Assembly: GCF_025145285.1 (NCBI RefSeq)
Contig: NZ_CP102251.1
Span: forward strand, 2,914,001 to 2,978,000
From: Alistipes onderdonkii
GTDB lineage: Bacteria > Bacteroidota > Bacteroidia > Bacteroidales > Rikenellaceae
Direction: 5' to 3'
DNA length: 64,000 nt
The notes below the pieces were generated by a model that did no database searches, was not told the DNA's origin, and worked only from the letters and a program-made list of their open reading frames with translations. A program made the position numbers and the translations under genes. Of this stretch, positions 14,857 to 23,878 are shown piece after piece (the stretch's first letter is position 1; each line of letters starts with the position of its first letter).

Positions 14857-15951
14857 ATGAAAGCATTGAAAATCGGAAATTTGCTCGCTCCCGTCCCCAT
14901 CGTGCAGGGCGGTATGGGCGTAGGCATATCGCTCGCAGGACTGGCTTCGGCCGTTGCCGACCAGGGCGGCATCGGCGTCATTTCGTCGGCCGGCCTGGGA
15001 GTGATTTACAAAGACTATTCGAAAGATTACCGTACGGCCTCGATCTGGGGTCTGAAACAGGAACTGAAAAAGGCCCGCGAGGCCACGAAAGGCATCGTCG
15101 GCGTGAACGTCATGGTCGCCATGTCCAATTTCGCCGACATGGTCAGAACCGCCATCGCCGAGAAGGCGGACATCATCTTCTCGGGCGCCGGGCTGCCGCT
15201 CAACCTGCCGTCGTTCCTTACCGAAGGAGCCAAAACCAAACTGGCACCCATCGTATCGTCGGCGCGCGCCGCGAAACTGCTGTGCCAGAAATGGTTTGCC
15301 GAATATAAGTACATTCCCGACGCCATCGTGGTCGAAGGCCCCAAGGCGGGCGGCCACCTCGGCTATAAGGAGGAGCAGCTTGTCGACGAGCACTATGCGC
15401 TCGAGAGCATCGTTCCCGAAATCGTCGCCGAAGTACATGCGTTCGAGGCCGAGCACGGCTGCCATATCCCCGTCATCGCCGGCGGCGGTATCTACACCGG
15501 CGAGGATATCTACCGCATCATGTCGCTGGGCGCCGAGGGCGTGCAGATGGGCACCCGCTTCGTCACGACCGACGAGTGCGATGCCGACCCGGCCTTCAAG
15601 CAGAGCTACCTCGACGCCACGCAGCAGGATATCGAGATCATCAAGAGCCCCGTGGGCATGCCGGGCCGGGCCATCCACAGCTCGTTCCTCGACCGGGTGA
15701 AGGAGGGCCTGAAACGCCCCCGAAACTGCCCGTTCGACTGCATCAAGACGTGCGACGTGACGCACAGCCCCTACTGCATCATGCTGGCGCTCTACAACGC
15801 CTTCAAGGGGAAATTGCAGAACGGCTATGCCTTCTGCGGCGCCAACGCATGGCGGGCCGAAAAGATCCAGTCGGTATGCGACCTGATGGCTTCGCTCAAG
15901 GCCGAGTATGACAATTTTTCGCTGAAAGGGAAACTCTTCGGCGTAAAATAA
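14857..15951 (+). CDS. Nitronate monooxygenase / FabK-like FMN oxidoreductase
   Basis: TIM-barrel flavoprotein of 364 residues in the 2-nitropropane dioxygenase/FabK family. It opens with the family's LLAPVPIVQGGMGVGIS. The FMN-binding segments AGGHLGY (about residue 165) and GGGIYTGEDIYRI with GAEGVQMGTRF (about 205-235) are clear. Members either oxidise nitronates or reduce enoyl-ACP in fatty acid synthesis; sequence alone does not decide, and no lipid genes are adjacent. Odd feature: a C-terminal cluster CPFDCIKTC plus a fourth Cys, spaced C-x3-C-x3-C-x7-C, which could bind metal. Monocistronic, ending in a strong terminator. Confidence 0.85.
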   Translation: MKALKIGNLLAPVPIVQGGMGVGISLAGLASAVADQGGIGVISSAGLGVIYKDYSKDYRTASIWGLKQELKKAREATKGIVGVNVMVAMSNFADMVRTAIAEKADIIFSGAGLPLNLPSFLTEGAKTKLAPIVSSARAAKLLCQKWFAEYKYIPDAIVVEGPKAGGHLGYKEEQLVDEHYALESIVPEIVAEVHAFEAEHGCHIPVIAGGGIYTGEDIYRIMSLGAEGVQMGTRFVTTDECDADPAFKQSYLDATQQDIEIIKSPVGMPGRAIHSSFLDRVKEGLKRPRNCPFDCIKTCDVTHSPYCIMLALYNAFKGKLQNGYAFCGANAWRAEKIQSVCDLMASLKAEYDNFSLKGKLFGVK

Positions 15952-16003
15952 TCCGCTCCCCGGGAAAGCCCTCCCTTCCGACTTTTTCAGGGGTGGGGCG
16001 AAA

Positions 16004-16046
16004 AGATGTGACGACCTGATAAATCGGGTCGTCACATCTTTTTTTG
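16004..16046 (+). terminator. Terminator of the FMN oxidoreductase gene
   Basis: AGATGTGACGACC and GGTCGTCACATCT pair around an AT-rich loop and are followed by TTTTTTT, a strong rho-independent terminator 55 bp after the stop. Confidence 0.92.
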
Positions 16047-16054
16047 AAGGAGAA

Positions 16055-16194
16055 TGGGGGACGGGGGCAACGGTTTTGTTTCCGGTTTCCTGCACGAAAA
16101 AACACGCTTCAATTCGACCCGCAGCGAGTTGTGTGCGCTGCGGTCGTGTTGTATATTAGGTGCAGGGCTGCCGATTCGGCAGCCCTGCTTTTTT
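16055..16194 (+). ncRNA. Candidate small RNA between two terminators
   Basis: Between the FMN oxidoreductase terminator and a second plus-strand terminator lies about 110 nt with no gene. It contains a stem CGACCCGCAGCG/CGCTGCGGTCG (16115-16146, 11 pairs, one bulged C), then the second terminator. A terminator with no upstream gene implies a transcript. The 5' end is unknown, because no good promoter match was found, so the boundaries are approximate. Confidence 0.35.
16162..16194 (+). terminator. Second plus-strand terminator
   Basis: GCAGGGCTGCCGA and TCGGCAGCCCTGC form a near-perfect hairpin followed by TTTTTT. On the minus strand no T tract follows, so it serves plus-strand transcription. 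Confidence 0.85.
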
Positions 16195-16315
16195 ACGCTT
16201 GATCCTGCCCTGCCACCCCGATCAGCCTGGAGCAAAGCTTAACAGATCCAATTTTGGTTGTTATGATAAGGAATGCTGTCTGAACCGTATGCGGTAACGC
16301 AGACTGCATACCGGC

Positions 16316-16365
16316 GCCGCACAAGGCCGCACGAAGCCGCACAAGGCCGTGCGAGGCCGTGCGCC
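16316..16365. repeat. 10-bp tandem repeat, five units
   Basis: Five units start with GCCGC or GCCGT: GCCGCACAAG, GCCGCACGAA, GCCGCACAAG, GCCGTGCGAG, GCCGTGCGCC. They lie just downstream of the galM stop. Confidence 0.6.
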
Positions 16366-16398
16366 CGGAAACCGGGATTTTCGCTTTGCCGGGACAGC

Positions 16399-17454
16399 CT
16401 AAAAGGTGCCGAACCGGAAGACGATCTTCTGGCAATAGAGTTCGCCGGGTCTGAGCAGCGGCGACGGGAAATCGGGGTGGTTCACGGCGTCGGGGTAGTT
16501 CTGGCATTCGATCGCCACGCCGTCGTAGTCGTCGTAACGTCCGCCGGTCTTGGTTTCGGGGCATCCGCCTGCGAGCCAGTTGCCGGTGTAGACCATCACG
16601 CTGGGCTGCGACGAAAGTACCTTTACGCAGCGCCCCGAACTTTTTTCGCGCAGTTCGCCGACCTCGCCCAGGATGTTGGGCTGCCACCCGTCGATGACGA
16701 AAGGATGGTCGTACCCCTTGAAATCGCGGATGTGGTTGAACTCCGAGCCGATGCCGGGGCGGAAGGGCCTGAATTGGCGGAAGTCCTGCGGGGTGCCCGC
16801 TGCGTCGAGTAATTTCCCGGTCGGGATTTGCTTGTCGTTCATTTCGAGCACCTTCGAGCTGTTCAGGCGCAGTTCGTGGTCGAGGATCGAACCGCTTCCG
16901 TCGCCCGCGAGATTGAAATAGACGTGGTTCGTGAGGTTCACGACCGTCGTTTTGTCCGTCTTGGCGAGGTAGGTGATTTCCAGGGCATTGTCGTCGTCGA
17001 AATCGAATACGGCTTCGACGTTCAGCTCGCCGGGGTAATTCTGGTCGCCGTCCTCCGACAGGAGCGACATGACGACGCGGTTGGTCTCGACACGGCTTTC
17101 CCAAAGACGGTTGGCGAAATTTTTCGTGCCGCCGTGCAGGTGGTTGGGGCCGTTGTTGACCTCCAGCGAGTATTCTTTGCCTTCGATGGTCATGCGTCCC
17201 GATGCGATGCGGTTGGCACAGCGGCCGACGCTCTTGCCCGAGGCGGCCCCGTCGAAGAAGTAGCCTTCGGGGTGTTTGTAACCGAGCACCACGTCGGCCA
17301 TGCGGCCTTCGCGGTCGGGCATCGTCACGGAGACGATCGCCGCCCCGAAATTCGAGATCTTCACTTCGGCGCCCTTGTCGTTGCGCATCGTGTAGAGGAT
17401 GATCGCCTCTCCTTCGGGCGTCATGCCCCATACGTGTTGTTCGATAGTTACCAT
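16399..17454 (-). CDS. galM: Aldose 1-epimerase (galactose mutarotase)
   Basis: Cytoplasmic mutarotase of 351 residues, the usual length, converting alpha and beta anomers of galactose or glucose. NRIASGRMTIEGKEYSLEVNNGPNHLHGG (read in parts) contains the conserved Asn and His of the sugar pocket. NLTNHVYFNL holds the catalytic-type His, and the Glu of VAIECQNYPDAVNHPDFPS is the expected base. No signal peptide, so it acts inside the cell. Its start is 1 bp after the gltX stop, so it is translated as part of the same minus-strand operon, although it has no functional link to tRNA charging. Confidence 0.9.
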   Translation of the reverse strand: MVTIEQHVWGMTPEGEAIILYTMRNDKGAEVKISNFGAAIVSVTMPDREGRMADVVLGYKHPEGYFFDGAASGKSVGRCANRIASGRMTIEGKEYSLEVNNGPNHLHGGTKNFANRLWESRVETNRVVMSLLSEDGDQNYPGELNVEAVFDFDDDNALEITYLAKTDKTTVVNLTNHVYFNLAGDGSGSILDHELRLNSSKVLEMNDKQIPTGKLLDAAGTPQDFRQFRPFRPGIGSEFNHIRDFKGYDHPFVIDGWQPNILGEVGELREKSSGRCVKVLSSQPSVMVYTGNWLAGGCPETKTGGRYDDYDGVAIECQNYPDAVNHPDFPSPLLRPGELYCQKIVFRFGTF

Positions 17455-17455
17455 A

Positions 17456-18991
17456 TTATTCTGCGGGTTTTAAGGTTGCCAGGATATGGTCGATGCGGCG
17501 CAGGGTCTCCTCCTTGCCGATGAACGACGTCACGTCGTACATGCCGGGGCCCTTGCCGGCGCCGACCAGGGCCAGGCGCAGCGTGTTCATCACCTGCCCC
17601 ATGCCGTAGCCTTTCTGCTCGATCCAGCCGTGTATGATCCGCTCGGTATTTTCCAGCGAGAAATCGTCGATCGCGGCCAGTACGCTGCGCAGTTCGCGCA
17701 GGATTTCAGGGTTCTGCCCCTTCCAGTATTTCCTGGTCTGCTTCTCCTCGTATTCGGCCGGGGCCACGAAAAAGAACGACGTCAGATCCCACAGGTCGGT
17801 GATGAACGTGGCGCGCTCCTTCATGATGCCGGCGGCGCGGCCTGCGACCTCGTCCGCGACCTCGATGCCGTGCCCGCGCAGGATCGGCTGGTAGAGCGCG
17901 GCCAGTTCGGCGTCGCTCTTATGGTGCATGTACTGTGCATTGAACCATTTTGCCTTGTCGGGCTGGAAGCGTGCGCCCGACTTGGAAACGCGTTCCAGCG
18001 AGAAATTGTCGATCAGCTCCTGCATCGAGAAAATCTCCTGTTCGGTGCCGGGGTTCCACCCCAGCAGCGCCAGCATGTTGATGAATGCCTCGGGGAAATA
18101 GCCATCCTCGCGGTATCCGTGCGCGGTCTCGCCCGTCGTGGGGGATTTCCAGAAGAGCGGGAATACGGGGAATCCCATCTTGTCGCCGTCGCGTTTCGAG
18201 AGCTTGCCGCCGCCCGTGGGTTTGAGCAGCAGGGGCAGGTGGGCGAACGCGGGCTGCGTCGCCGTCCATCCGAATGCCTTGTATAGCAGGTAGTGCAGCG
18301 GCAGCGAAGGAAGCCACTCCTCGCCGCGGATGACGTGCGAGACCTCCATCAGGTGGTCGTCGACGATGTTGGCAAGGTGGTAGGTGGGCAGTGCGTCGGC
18401 CGATTTGTAGAGCACCTTGTCGTCGAGCGTCGAGGTGTTGACCTCCACGTGGCCGCGGATCAGGTCGTCCATTTCGACGACTTCGTTTTCAGGCATTCTG
18501 AAACGGATCACCCACTGGTCGCCGCGGTCGATACGCGCCCTGACCTCTTCGGCGGGCAGCGCCAGCGAGGTGGCCAGCTTTTCGCGCACGGTGTAATTGT
18601 AGGCGAATGCCTCGCCGCGTCCTTCGGCCTCCCTGCGCAGGGCGTCCAGCTCTTCGGCCGTGTCGAACGCATAGTACGCCCACCCGGCTTCGACCAGCTG
18701 CAGGGCGTATTTGAGGTATATCTCACGCCGTTCGCTCTGGCGGTAGGGGGCGTGGGGGCCGCCCGCGCCGACGCCTTCGTCGATCCGGATGCCGCACCAC
18801 TCGAGCGATTCGAGGATATACTCTTCGGCGCCCGGTACGAAACGCTGCGAGTCGGTGTCCTCGATGCGGAGGATCATTGTGCCGCCCATCTTGCGGGCGA
18901 ATAGGTAGTTGTAAAGGGCCGTGCGGACGCCGCCGATATGCAGCGGCCCCGTGGGGCTCGGTGCAAAGCGCACTCTTACGGGTCTTGCCAT
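17456..18991 (-). CDS. gltX: Glutamyl-tRNA synthetase
   Basis: Class I aminoacyl-tRNA synthetase, 511 residues, charging tRNA-Glu with glutamate. The ATP-binding HIGH-type motif is in SPTGPLHIGG near residues 11-20, and the KMSKS-type loop is KLSKRDG in the middle of the protein. The C-terminal half is the anticodon-binding domain. Since glnS is also in this window, this enzyme is probably discriminating, with no need for tRNA-Gln misacylation. It lies between a small membrane protein gene (1 bp upstream) and galM (1 bp downstream). Confidence 0.96.
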   Translation of the reverse strand: MARPVRVRFAPSPTGPLHIGGVRTALYNYLFARKMGGTMILRIEDTDSQRFVPGAEEYILESLEWCGIRIDEGVGAGGPHAPYRQSERREIYLKYALQLVEAGWAYYAFDTAEELDALRREAEGRGEAFAYNYTVREKLATSLALPAEEVRARIDRGDQWVIRFRMPENEVVEMDDLIRGHVEVNTSTLDDKVLYKSADALPTYHLANIVDDHLMEVSHVIRGEEWLPSLPLHYLLYKAFGWTATQPAFAHLPLLLKPTGGGKLSKRDGDKMGFPVFPLFWKSPTTGETAHGYREDGYFPEAFINMLALLGWNPGTEQEIFSMQELIDNFSLERVSKSGARFQPDKAKWFNAQYMHHKSDAELAALYQPILRGHGIEVADEVAGRAAGIMKERATFITDLWDLTSFFFVAPAEYEEKQTRKYWKGQNPEILRELRSVLAAIDDFSLENTERIIHGWIEQKGYGMGQVMNTLRLALVGAGKGPGMYDVTSFIGKEETLRRIDHILATLKPAE

Positions 18992-18992
18992 G

Positions 18993-19271
18993 TTATGATT
19001 CTATTTTGTTTTTGTCGTTTCGTTTCAGTTCGTCTTCCCTGTGCCGGGCGTAGGCGTCGTATTCGGGCGTATCCGGGAAATCGCGCCACGCCCTGCCGCA
19101 CCTGCGCAGCCCGGCGGCCGCGACGATTGCCATGCCCGCGCAGGCTGTTCCCACGATTGCCGCCGTGATAATCCACATCGTGCGGTTACGCAGGATCGCA
19201 GCGGCGAGGATCAGGCCGAAAAGCACTCCCTGCGTCCGGCGGGAGAACAGTATGCTGCACAACGTGTCCAT
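18993..19271 (-). CDS. Small two-helix membrane protein
   Basis: A 92-residue protein with two hydrophobic segments (about residues 14-28 and 32-54) and a charged cytoplasmic-looking tail (WRDFPDTPEYDAYARHREDELKRN). No family recognised. It ends 1 bp before gltX, so the two are almost certainly co-transcribed and may be translationally coupled. The N-terminus lacks a cleavable signal. It is a real gene on the evidence of its tight spacing and hydrophobicity pattern, but its function is unknown. Confidence 0.65.
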   Translation of the reverse strand: MDTLCSILFSRRTQGVLFGLILAAAILRNRTMWIITAAIVGTACAGMAIVAAAGLRRCGRAWRDFPDTPEYDAYARHREDELKRNDKNKIES

Positions 19272-19328
19272 GTCCGGGGTGTCCTTATTGCGGGTGTCCG
19301 CTGCGTTTCGGTGTGCCGGATGGGGACG

Positions 19329-20429
19329 TCAGACGTTGAACAGGAAGTGCATGATGTCGCCGTCCTGCACGACGTATTCCTTGCCCTCGATGCCTATTTT
19401 ACCGGCGTCGCGGCACGCTTTCTCCGAGCCCAGCGCCACGTAGTCGTCGTACTTGATGACCTCGGCGCGGATGAATCCCTTTTCGAAGTCGGTGTGGATG
19501 ATACCTGCCGTCTGCGGGGCTTTCATGCCGCGCACGTATGTCCAGGCCCGCGACTCGTCGGCGCCCGTGGTGAAGAACGTTTCGAGGTTCAGCAATTTGT
19601 AGGCCGATTTTATCAGGCGAGCCACGCCCGATTCCTCAAGGCCGAGGTCTTCGAGGAACATCTGCCGCTCCTCGTAGCTTTCCAGTTCGGCGATGTCGGC
19701 CTCCGTCGCTGCTGCGACGACGAGCATTTCGGCTTTTTCGCCGGCGATGGCCGCCTTCACCGCTTCGGTATAGGCATTGCCCGTCACGGCGCTTTTCTCG
19801 TCCACGTTGCAGACGTAGAGCACCGGTTTGTCGGTCAGTAGGTTGAGGTCGGCGACCAGCTTGCGGTCTTCCTTCTCCAGTTCCACCGTGCGGGCGCTGT
19901 TGCCCTGTTCGAGTGCGGCTTTGTATTGCAGGAGCAGCTCAACGGCGCGTTTGGCGTTCTTGTCGCCGCCCGAGGTGGCCTGCTTCTGCGTCTTGGCGAG
20001 GCGGTTTTCGACGGTTTCGAGGTCTTTGAGCTGCAACTCCGTGTCGATGATGCCCTTGTCGCGCACGGGGTCGATCGACCCGTCCACATGGGTGATGTTG
20101 CCGTTGTCGAAGCAGCGCAATACATGGATGATGGCGTGCGTGTTGCGGATGTTGGCCAGGAATTTGTTGCCGAGCCCTTCGCCTTTCGACGCCCCTTTCA
20201 CCAGCCCGGCGATGTCCACGATCTCGATCGTGGTCGGAATCACCCGCTTGGGATTGTCGATCTCCGCCAGTTTGACAAGCCGCTGGTCGGGAACCGTGAT
20301 GACGCCCACATTGGGCTCGATGGTACAGAAAGGAAAGTTCGCCGCCTGTGCCTTCGCATTGGACAGGCAGTTGAAAAGGGTCGATTTACCCACGTTGGGC
20401 AAACCTACGATGCCGCATTGTAAAGCCAT
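19329..20429 (-). CDS. ychF: Redox-regulated ATPase YchF (Obg-like)
   Basis: Universally conserved P-loop ATPase of 366 residues that associates with ribosomes and responds to oxidative stress. The P-loop GLPNVGKST is at residues 8-16, DIAGLVKGASKGEGLGNKF follows, and the NVDE version of the G4 motif, which favours ATP over GTP, is near residue 205. The C-terminal TGS-like domain ends with the family's GKEYVVQDGDIMHFLFNV. It is 57 bp upstream of the small membrane protein gene and has its own -7 box. Confidence 0.97.
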   Translation of the reverse strand: MALQCGIVGLPNVGKSTLFNCLSNAKAQAANFPFCTIEPNVGVITVPDQRLVKLAEIDNPKRVIPTTIEIVDIAGLVKGASKGEGLGNKFLANIRNTHAIIHVLRCFDNGNITHVDGSIDPVRDKGIIDTELQLKDLETVENRLAKTQKQATSGGDKNAKRAVELLLQYKAALEQGNSARTVELEKEDRKLVADLNLLTDKPVLYVCNVDEKSAVTGNAYTEAVKAAIAGEKAEMLVVAAATEADIAELESYEERQMFLEDLGLEESGVARLIKSAYKLLNLETFFTTGADESRAWTYVRGMKAPQTAGIIHTDFEKGFIRAEVIKYDDYVALGSEKACRDAGKIGIEGKEYVVQDGDIMHFLFNV

Positions 20430-20464
20430 TCTATTTTAGTTGTCGTTAGATTTCAATAACCCCG

Positions 20465-20472
20465 CAAAGATA
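20465..20472 (-). promoter_or_regulatory. -7 promoter element of ychF
   Basis: Minus strand TATCTTTG, exact TAnnTTTG match, 36 bp before the start codon. A -33 TTTG at the expected spacing was not found. Confidence 0.5.
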
Positions 20473-20576
20473 CGAAATTCTTTTCATATTGTCATCGCAG
20501 GCAGGGTGTTTCGCACGGTTCCGCCTGCGATTTTCCGCTTTGCAGGCCGCTGCCTTTTCATTGCGGGCAGTCTGGT

Positions 20577-22574
20577 TTATCGTGCGTAGATGCGGGCCGC
20601 ATAGCCTCCGCCCGGGGCCATCCGGATCTTCAGCCTGCGATCCTGCGGCAGCTCCGATACGGTCTTCCTGAAGTCGCGGGCTGCCCGGTCGGCGTTGATG
20701 CCGTCGGCGAAACTCTCGATGTCGTAGTTGCCGTTGCCGATGAACGACATATCCAGCTCCAGTTCGCGGGGTGTCCAGTCGGTCATGGCGCCGATGTACC
20801 ACGTGTCGCCCGAGCGGCGGGCGATGGCGATATATTCGCCCACCGAACCCGTGAGGGCCATCGTTTCATCCCATACGGTCGGGACTGAGGCCATGAAAGC
20901 GAAGCACTCGGGTTCCTTCATGTAGTTCGACGGCGAATCGCAGAGCATCGTGATCGGCGACTCGAAGACCACGTACTCGGCCAGCTGGCGGCAGCGGGTG
21001 CCCTGGCTCATGGGTTCGCTGTGCACCGGGCGGTAGTTGCCGCGCGAGGCATTGCGCATGGCTCCCTGCGTATAGTCCATCGGCCCGGCGACCATGCGGA
21101 TGAACGGCATCGTGACGTCGTATTTCACCATGTCGGTCGATTCGGCCGACCATTTCAGCTGTTCGAGGCCGAACACGCCCTCGTAATTGAGAACGTTGGG
21201 CCATGTGCGGTTGAGCCCCGTGGGCTTGAATACGCCGTGGAAATCGAGCAGCATCTTATGTTCGGCGCAGACTTCGGCGGCGCGGTGCAGGAAATCGACC
21301 ATCCGTTGGTCGTCACGATCCATGAAATCGACCTTGAAACCCTTGACGCCCATGTCGGCGTAATGTTTCACGACGCGTTCCATGTCGCGCTCGAAGGCGT
21401 AGTAGCCCGCCCAAAGGATGATGCCCACATTGCGCTCGCGGCCGTATTCGACCAGTTCTTCCAGGTCGATCTCCGGCACTACCTGCATCAGGTCTGCCTG
21501 TTTGTTCACGGCCCATCCCTCGTCGAGGATCACGTATTCGATCCCGTGCTGCGAGGCGAACCAGATATAATACTTATAGGTTTCGTTGTTGATGCCCGCC
21601 TTGAAATCGACGTCGTAGAGGTTCGAGGCGTTCCACCACTCCCAGGCCACTTTGCCGGGTTTGATCCACGAGGTGTCGGCGATCTTCGAGGCCGGGGCGA
21701 GGCGGTAGACCAGGTCGTTGTCGAGCAGCTGGCTGTCGTCCTTCGATACGGCCATTACGCGCCACGGGAACGACCGGGTGCCTTCGGTCGCGGCGATATA
21801 GGGTTCGCGCTCCGTGACCAGCATCTGCAACTGGTTGTGGCCGCCCTGTTCCTCTTTTTTGGGATAGGGGGCGAACACGCCCTTCAGCACGGGGGCCTCC
21901 GTCGAGTTGTTGAGGAAGAGGCCCGGATAACCCTGCAGGTCGGCCTCGGTGATGACCATCTTGCGGCCGCCGGGAAGTTCCACCAGCACGGGCAGGAAGA
22001 TCAGTTTGCGGGGGTCGAGCTGCGTCAGCGGGAGACGGGTGTAGGTGTTCTCGAACGAATTGCGGAACTGCCCTTCGAAATCGAGCAGCCGCTTGTGTCC
22101 GACATAGGGGGCGTACGCTGTATAATCGCCCGGGAAGGTATAGGCGACCTGCTCGTTCTCGACCAGGATGCCGTCCTTTTTCCGGGTCGTGAAACGGTAG
22201 GCCAGCCCGTCGTCGTAAAGGCGGACTACCAGCCCGTAATCGCCGCGCATCGTAAGCTCGAGTTCGTTGTAGTGGTCGCGGACGCTGCTCTTCTTGTAGA
22301 ACGGCGAGGCGATCCGTGCGTCGGCCGTGTTTTTCCTGGCCCTGGTGACTTTGGGGTTGCTGCCCAGCACTTCGCCGCCGCCGAGCGTCATCGAGACGGG
22401 CGACGGGGCGAGCAGCGTTTCGCCGTCGGCCGAGAGTGAGATCCGGAGGTCGGAGCCGGCGGCGACGGTGGCCTGCAGCGTGCCGTCGGGCGAGGTGAGC
22501 GTGTAGTTTTTCTGTGCCATGAGCGGCAGCGCGCACAGGGTGCATGCGAATAGGAATAGCGGTTTTAAGGACAT
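20577..22574 (-). CDS. GH97 family glycoside hydrolase
   Basis: Secreted alpha-glycosidase of family GH97, 665 residues from the chosen start. A longer in-frame reading exists upstream, but residues MSLKPLFLFACTLCALPLMAQ make a proper signal peptide, so the start is at 22574. The N-terminal beta-sandwich is followed by a TIM barrel with the signatures KPGKVAWEWWN, EYVILDEGW and GVKGFKVDFMDRDDQ, then a C-terminal sandwich. GH97 enzymes are calcium-dependent alpha-glucosidases (SusB type, inverting) or alpha-galactosidases (retaining); I cannot separate the subgroups with confidence. Next to an AraC/XylR-type regulator (125 bp away, same strand). Confidence 0.92.
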   Translation of the reverse strand: MSLKPLFLFACTLCALPLMAQKNYTLTSPDGTLQATVAAGSDLRISLSADGETLLAPSPVSMTLGGGEVLGSNPKVTRARKNTADARIASPFYKKSSVRDHYNELELTMRGDYGLVVRLYDDGLAYRFTTRKKDGILVENEQVAYTFPGDYTAYAPYVGHKRLLDFEGQFRNSFENTYTRLPLTQLDPRKLIFLPVLVELPGGRKMVITEADLQGYPGLFLNNSTEAPVLKGVFAPYPKKEEQGGHNQLQMLVTEREPYIAATEGTRSFPWRVMAVSKDDSQLLDNDLVYRLAPASKIADTSWIKPGKVAWEWWNASNLYDVDFKAGINNETYKYYIWFASQHGIEYVILDEGWAVNKQADLMQVVPEIDLEELVEYGRERNVGIILWAGYYAFERDMERVVKHYADMGVKGFKVDFMDRDDQRMVDFLHRAAEVCAEHKMLLDFHGVFKPTGLNRTWPNVLNYEGVFGLEQLKWSAESTDMVKYDVTMPFIRMVAGPMDYTQGAMRNASRGNYRPVHSEPMSQGTRCRQLAEYVVFESPITMLCDSPSNYMKEPECFAFMASVPTVWDETMALTGSVGEYIAIARRSGDTWYIGAMTDWTPRELELDMSFIGNGNYDIESFADGINADRAARDFRKTVSELPQDRRLKIRMAPGGGYAARIYAR

Positions 22575-22699
22575 AAATTCAGTTTGAACGGTTAATTTGC
22601 CCCGAAGATAGTAAATCCTCCGCAAAAAACGGCCGATATGCCTGAATTTTGATCTCCGTGCGCAATGCCCGGGGCGGGACACCTGTTTGCGGGACGGTG

Positions 22700-23878
22700 C
22701 TAACGCCTTTTCGGGGCAACCTGGCTGCGGTATTCCGACGGGGTGAGGCCTTTGAGCTGGCGGAACGTGCGCGAGACGTTCTTGATGTCGGAGAAACCCA
22801 GCTCGGCGGCCGCCTCGGATACGCTCAGCCCTTCGCACAGCAGCTGCATCATCTTTTCGATGCGTGTCTGGATGATGTAATCGTAGATCGAGGTGCCCAT
22901 GCCCTTCTTGAAGCGGGTTTCGAGCAGGCGGCGCGACAGGGGCACCAGTTTCACCAGGTCGTCCACCGTGATCTTCTGGCTGATATTCTCATGGATGTAG
23001 CGCAATACTTCGGCGATGTGCGGGTCGTTGTTGGCATAGATGTCCGTCGATTGCCGGGTGATGATGTTGAGCGGCATCACCATGACGTCTTCCCATTCCG
23101 CTTCGGGGTTGCGGATCAGCCGGTCGATCAGCCGTGCCACGTCGTAGCCGCCCTGCTCGACGCCCTGGCTGAGCGACGAAAGGTTCGGGGCGGAGAGCTT
23201 GCAGATCGTCTCGTCGTTGTCTACCCCCAGGATGGCTATGTCGTTGGGGATGCGCGAATTTCCCCCCCCCTCGATCTGGAGGCACGCTTCGGTGATATGG
23301 TACGCCTGGTTGTCGTCACAGGCCATGATAGCCACCGGTTTGGGCAGCGATTGCAGCCACGTGATGAGCTGCGCCGTGTCGTAGTACCACAGGTCGTTCT
23401 GGGCTCCGCTGCGCAGCGAAGAGAAGGTGAAATCGGGGTTCGCCTGCTCGATGGTCTCGCGGAAACCCTGGCAGCGTTCGTCCGAGAAGTCGATGCCCCG
23501 CGTCCCGTAGAAGGCGAAGTTGCGGAACCCCTTTTTCAGGAAATACTCCGCGGCCATGCGGCCGGCAAGGTGGTGCGGCCCGGTGATGTTGGGGATCGTC
23601 GTGAAACGCTTCTTGAAATCCTGCGCGATGGCGATGATGCCGTTTTCGCGGAACAGACCGACGTTGTCCGTGTTGTAGAACTGCCCGATCACGGCGTCGG
23701 CCTTCATCCGCACGGCCCATTCGACCACCGCCTCTATGCCGAACTTGTCGCGTATCGACAACGGCAGCCGGCAAAGGCTCCACGCCTGCGCCGTGTCGTG
23801 CGCATAGCGGGCCATGCCGAGCAGCAGTTCGCGGGCATAGGCTTCGGAAAAATCGGTCAGGAAAATTACGCGTGCCAT
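22700..23878 (-). CDS. XylR-type regulator: LacI-like sensor plus AraC DNA-binding domain
   Basis: Transcription activator of 392 residues. Residues 1-275 form a periplasmic-binding-protein-like sugar sensor (MARVIFLTDFSEAYARELL, later ILGVDNDETIC). The last 100 residues are an AraC helix-turn-helix pair (SRRLLETRFKKGMG and GFSDIKNVSRTFRQLKGLTPSEYR). This order is that of xylose-type XylR proteins. The start at 23878 is chosen because the family begins with this segment; the in-frame extension upstream is unlike it. It is divergent from the GH92-phosphatase operon and upstream of GH97, so it may control either. A run of nine C (nine G in the mRNA) at 23262-23270 lies inside the coding region. 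Confidence 0.9.
   Translation of the reverse strand: MARVIFLTDFSEAYARELLLGMARYAHDTAQAWSLCRLPLSIRDKFGIEAVVEWAVRMKADAVIGQFYNTDNVGLFRENGIIAIAQDFKKRFTTIPNITGPHHLAGRMAAEYFLKKGFRNFAFYGTRGIDFSDERCQGFRETIEQANPDFTFSSLRSGAQNDLWYYDTAQLITWLQSLPKPVAIMACDDNQAYHITEACLQIEGGGNSRIPNDIAILGVDNDETICKLSAPNLSSLSQGVEQGGYDVARLIDRLIRNPEAEWEDVMVMPLNIITRQSTDIYANNDPHIAEVLRYIHENISQKITVDDLVKLVPLSRRLLETRFKKGMGTSIYDYIIQTRIEKMMQLLCEGLSVSEAAAELGFSDIKNVSRTFRQLKGLTPSEYRSQVAPKRR

Larger units (their letters stand above)
15952..16398. other. Gene-free region with two terminators and short repeats
   Basis: No supportable protein gene. It holds two plus-strand terminators (16004-16046 and 16162-16194) with a hairpin between them, and a 10-bp tandem repeat next to the galM stop. 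Confidence 0.65.

Noticed and set aside
16054..16242. A 62-codon open frame after the FMN oxidoreductase gene
   Set aside because: It reads through a strong terminator hairpin and T tract and resembles nothing known; a small RNA is a better explanation.
22575..22838. N-terminal extension of the GH97 protein
   Set aside because: The internal start gives a clear signal peptide; the extension would bury it.
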